64,000 nt of DNA from Cryptomeria japonica (taxonomy: Eukaryota > Streptophyta > Pinopsida > Cupressales > Cupressaceae). Both the position numbers and the translations under genes were made by a program. Below, in pieces: positions 60,997-64,000 of this stretch. Under the pieces are notes generated by a model, which did not search any database, had not been told where the DNA came from, and worked only from the letters and a program-made list of their open reading frames with translations. Numbering within the stretch: position 1 is the stretch's first letter; every line of letters starts with the position of its first letter. The stretch lies in assembly GCF_030272615.1 (NCBI RefSeq), contig NC_081408.1:617332476-617396475 (forward strand), given 5' to 3'.

Positions 60997-63900
60997 ATGC
61001 CTCCGACAACGCCACAAGCTCGCAAGCGCGGACGGGGTCCTAGACATGTGCACATAGCATGCGAAGAGGTAGTGAGGGAGGCATTGGCTCCAGAAGAGAA
61101 CCCAGGAGCACCTCCCGAATAGCCAAATGAACCTAACTGAGACCTCTTAGCAGCAATACAAAATCTTATTGGCATAGTTCAGGAAAGGATCCCAGCAAAG
61201 AATCCTCAGGTTAGAAGTCATGACTCTGGGAGTCATAGATCTATTGATAGAGAACGAAGTAGGAGCCCAGCTCCCATTCCTGTAGAGAGTCAGGGTGGAA
61301 ATGAGCCAGAGTCTGTGCATATGCCAGGACCACCTCCAATGGTGGAACCAGTTTATTTTGAGAGAGCTCGTTAGGATCCAGGGGATCTTATCAGGGAGGT
61401 CATGCACCTCCAGCCACCATCCTTCGGAGGGTCTACCGATGGGGTAGAGGCCGAGGCATGTCTTTTGAGTCTTGAGAGGTGTTTTGCATTGCATTCTTAC
61501 AAGAGCAACCTAAAATCACGTGTCACAGTTCATCTCCTGAGAGGGTCAGCATCCACTTGGTGGAGACAGAAAGAGTACAAATGCGGATTAGTTCCTGATA
61601 CTCTCACTTGGGAGATATTCACAAAGAGATTCCATGAGAGGTACCTATCAGAACACTTCAGATAGTGTCGTACAGACGAATTTCACGATCTCCAACAAAA
61701 AGGCTTGTCAGTAACCCAATATGAAAGCAAATTCTTTGAGCTATTGCCTTATGTAGATTATTTAAAGGATGAGAAACTTCTTGTAAACTGCTTCATCAGA
61801 GGGTTAAATGCCAGTATAGCCAGGCCTGTTAGGATGTTCGCTCTAGAGAGCCTTTGGGTTGCTGTGGAGAAGGCATTGATTGCCAAGGAAATTCAAGTCA
61901 AACCACAGGACAATAGGGATCGGTTTCAGAACTGAAATCCCGCACCTCAGACTTATGGATTCCAGAAACCACATTGGAAAGGAAACAACCAAAATTCTCA
62001 GGGGTTCTCCAAACCCCCTCCTCTGCAACAGACACCATAGAACCAGAGGCAGAAGCCTCCATAGTATCAGTAGGGCTCCAAGCCCAAACAATGGTAGACT
62101 CAGGGACAGAGACGTGATCAGAGAGCACAAGGGTAGTACACACAGCCGACAAGGACTCAGCAGTCCTCCAAGGGTGGGTACAGTGGATCCAGTAGGACAG
62201 GAGGTCAGGCCTTCTCTAGGCCTCAAGGTGCCTAGTTTTAGGCATGGGGTGCTTGCTTTACGTGTGGAGCCATGGGCCATATGGCGAGGGATTGCCCTCA
62301 GGGTCAGGTGGCAGGGAATCAGCAGATGGCCACTTCAGAGCTGACAGTTGGTGATATGGGCAGGTCCCATAGAGTATTTGTAGCGGTTGACAACCGCCAG
62401 GCTGAGCATCAGGCCACGGTTATCGAATCTACAGGTACGATCAAAGGTAACAATGTATCTATTTTGTTTGATTCAAGAGCTATTGACTCCTTTATATCTC
62501 TATTGGTTGTGGAGCATTGCAGGCTAGTGGCAACTAGATAGGGTGTCAGTTGGGAAGTGGAATTAGCTTCAGGGGCTAGAGTGTCAGTGGAATCAGAGGT
62601 TAGGACATGTCAGCTACAGATTGGCAAGACCACCACTTTAGTAGACTTTAGAGTGACCCCACTTGGATCTTACGGAATCATACTTGGCATGGATTGACTT
62701 TATGCCCACAGAGCCAAGATGGATTGCCGCCTGAAAAGGATTAAGTGTGATGATGATCATGGTTCACCCATAGTTATCACCGGGATTCAGAGGCCCGTGT
62801 CTCTTTGTATGATCTCTGCAATGTAGCTTAAGCAGAGCATGTGAAAGAGATGTCAGCTATTTGCTATCACTATCAGTGATAGAGGAGAAGAGGAAGAAAA
62901 AGAAACATCGCTTGACAACCATCCTATCCTTAAGGGATATTCAGATGTATTTCCTTCAGAGTTACTGGGAATGCCACCCCGTAGAGAGATTGATTTTCAT
63001 ATAGATCTAGTACCAAGAGCTGAGCCAGTTTCTAGAGCACCTTATAGGATGACCACAAATGAGCTAAATGAACTCAAAATATAGCTTGAGGAACTCCTTG
63101 AGAAGGGTCATATTCATCCTAGCGTATCCCCTTGGGGTGCACTAGTCATCTTCATTAAGAAGAAGGATGGATCTCTCCGATTATGTATAGATTATCGACA
63201 GCTAAATAAAGTAACCATCAAGAACCGATATCCTTTGCCCAAAATTGATGATTTATTCGACTAGCTTCAAGGTGCCAAAGTCTTTTCCAAAATAGATCTG
63301 AAGTCAGAATACCATTAGCTAAGAATAGTGGAGAGTGATATCCATAAGACTGCATTTCGCACTAGATATGGTCACTATGAGTTCACTGTAGTCCCATTCG
63401 AACTTACGAATGCCCCAGCAGTTTTTATGAGCCTCATGAATGGGGTGTTCCGTACATTTCTGGACCATTTTGTTATTGTATTTCTTGATGATATATTGAT
63501 ATATTCTCGAAATGAGAAGGAGCATGAGGAGCACCTGAATCAGGTATTGCAGTGTTTGCGGGATAACCAGTTGTTTGGTAGTTTGTCGAAGTGTTCTTTC
63601 TTCTGGTCAGAGGTCAAGTACCTTGGGCACGTTATTTCCAGTGATGGGATCTCAGTTGACCCATCAAAGATTAGGGCTATTATGGATTCGCCAGTGCCAA
63701 CCAGTGTGACAGAGGTTAGGAGTTTCAAGGGCTTAGCAGGGTATTACTGACGTTTTGTTGAGGGATTCTCCAGAGTCGCACACCCTATTACTTCTCTTCA
63801 GTGTAAAGGGAATAAATTTGAGTGGATAGAGAAGTGCGAGAAGGCCTTTCAGGAACTCAAAAGGGCACTTACTAGCGCTCCTATCCTTGTTGTACTAGAC

Positions 63901-64000
63901 CCCACAGCTGACTTCATGGTTTGTACAGATGCTTCACTAGAGGGTTTAGGAGTAGTTCTTATGTAGGATGGTAGGGCCATAGCTTATGAGTCTAGGAAAC
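60997..64000 (+). pseudogene. gag-pol: Gypsy gag-pol, one frame with ~21 stops
   Basis: A single register from ATG 60997 to the window end. Gag core includes L-T-W-E-I-F-T-K-R-F and Y-E-x-x-F-x-x-L (61590-61750). The zinc knuckle CFTCGAMGHMARDC is at 62254-62295. The protease site near 62470 reads D-S-R-A where D-S-G-A is expected. RT shows P-x-G-A (about 63133), D-Y-R-Q-L-N-K (63193) and F-L-D-D-I-L-I-Y-S at 63481-63507. RNase H begins near 63910 with C-T-D-A-S. About 21 stops interrupt it, mostly TAG where CAG is expected; none needs a frameshift. The protein is non-functional. Confidence 0.92.

Larger units (their letters stand above)
60826..64000 (+). mobile_element. Tekay/Del-like Ty3/Gypsy element, 5' part
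   Basis: Primer site, gag, protease, RT and the start of RNase H in order, running off the right edge. Integrase and any chromodomain are outside the window, so the chromovirus assignment rests on gag/RT style and primer site. Confidence 0.8.

Noticed and set aside
1-64000. tRNA, rRNA or organelle insert
   Set aside because: No cloverleaf-like sequence, rRNA core or plastid/mitochondrial gene text was noticed by eye. The only tRNA-like words are primer-binding sites next to LTRs.

Overview
The window looks like plant nuclear DNA from a large, repeat-rich genome. Nearly everything recognisable is LTR retrotransposon, stacked in nested layers and separated by AT-rich sequence. I found no convincing host gene, rRNA, tRNA or CRISPR array. 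Very long Copia LTRs, decayed nested elements and the absence of genes over 64 kb fit a gymnosperm (conifer-like) genome. That assignment is inference; nothing here proves the species.

Layout, left to right. (1) 1-~795: right end of a SIRE-type Copia LTR. (2) ~803-18108: a SIRE/Maximus-like Copia element on + with a gag but no visible pol. Its gag is split by a 9.8 kb minus-strand, Tat-like, non-autonomous Gypsy element (2554-12329, perfect 5-bp target duplication). (3) 18504-20981: a solo LTR of the same Copia family. (4) 20982-24790: AT-rich sequence without genes. (5) 24879-26591 plus 26592-26954 plus 47322-~48000: the 3' part of a minus-strand Copia element, cut inside its RNase H. (6) 26955-47316: the cutting element, a 20.4 kb minus-strand Ty3/Gypsy Tat element with 1.67 kb LTRs, protease, G-patch, reverse transcriptase, dual RNase H and integrase. 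It also carries a spliced, decayed gene on the opposite (+) strand for a plant mobile domain (PMD) protein. (7) 36882-44567: nested inside (6), a + strand relative with two 1701-bp LTRs and a perfect target duplication, which keeps the N-terminal ORF and protease but has lost RT, RNase H and integrase. (8) 48400-51944: 3' end of another minus-strand SIRE-like Copia with a long, decayed lysine/glutamate-rich accessory ORF. (9) 53680-58665: a complete Tork/Tnt1-like Copia on + with 433-bp LTRs. (10) 60826-64000: a Tekay/Del-like Gypsy element on +, running off the window; the sequence before it is probably its long LTR, interrupted by (9).

The most notable object is the antisense PMD gene at 29210-31643. 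It has at least two introns whose removal keeps the reading frame, an acidic tail and a C-terminal helical segment, and lies tail-to-tail with the retrotransposon pol. Other points of interest are the lack of a visible capsid or zinc knuckle in both Tat-family elements, a GC-rich motif shared by Tat LTRs and the PMD intron, and inactivation of Copia (9) and Gypsy (10) almost purely by C-to-T type nonsense changes with no frameshift.
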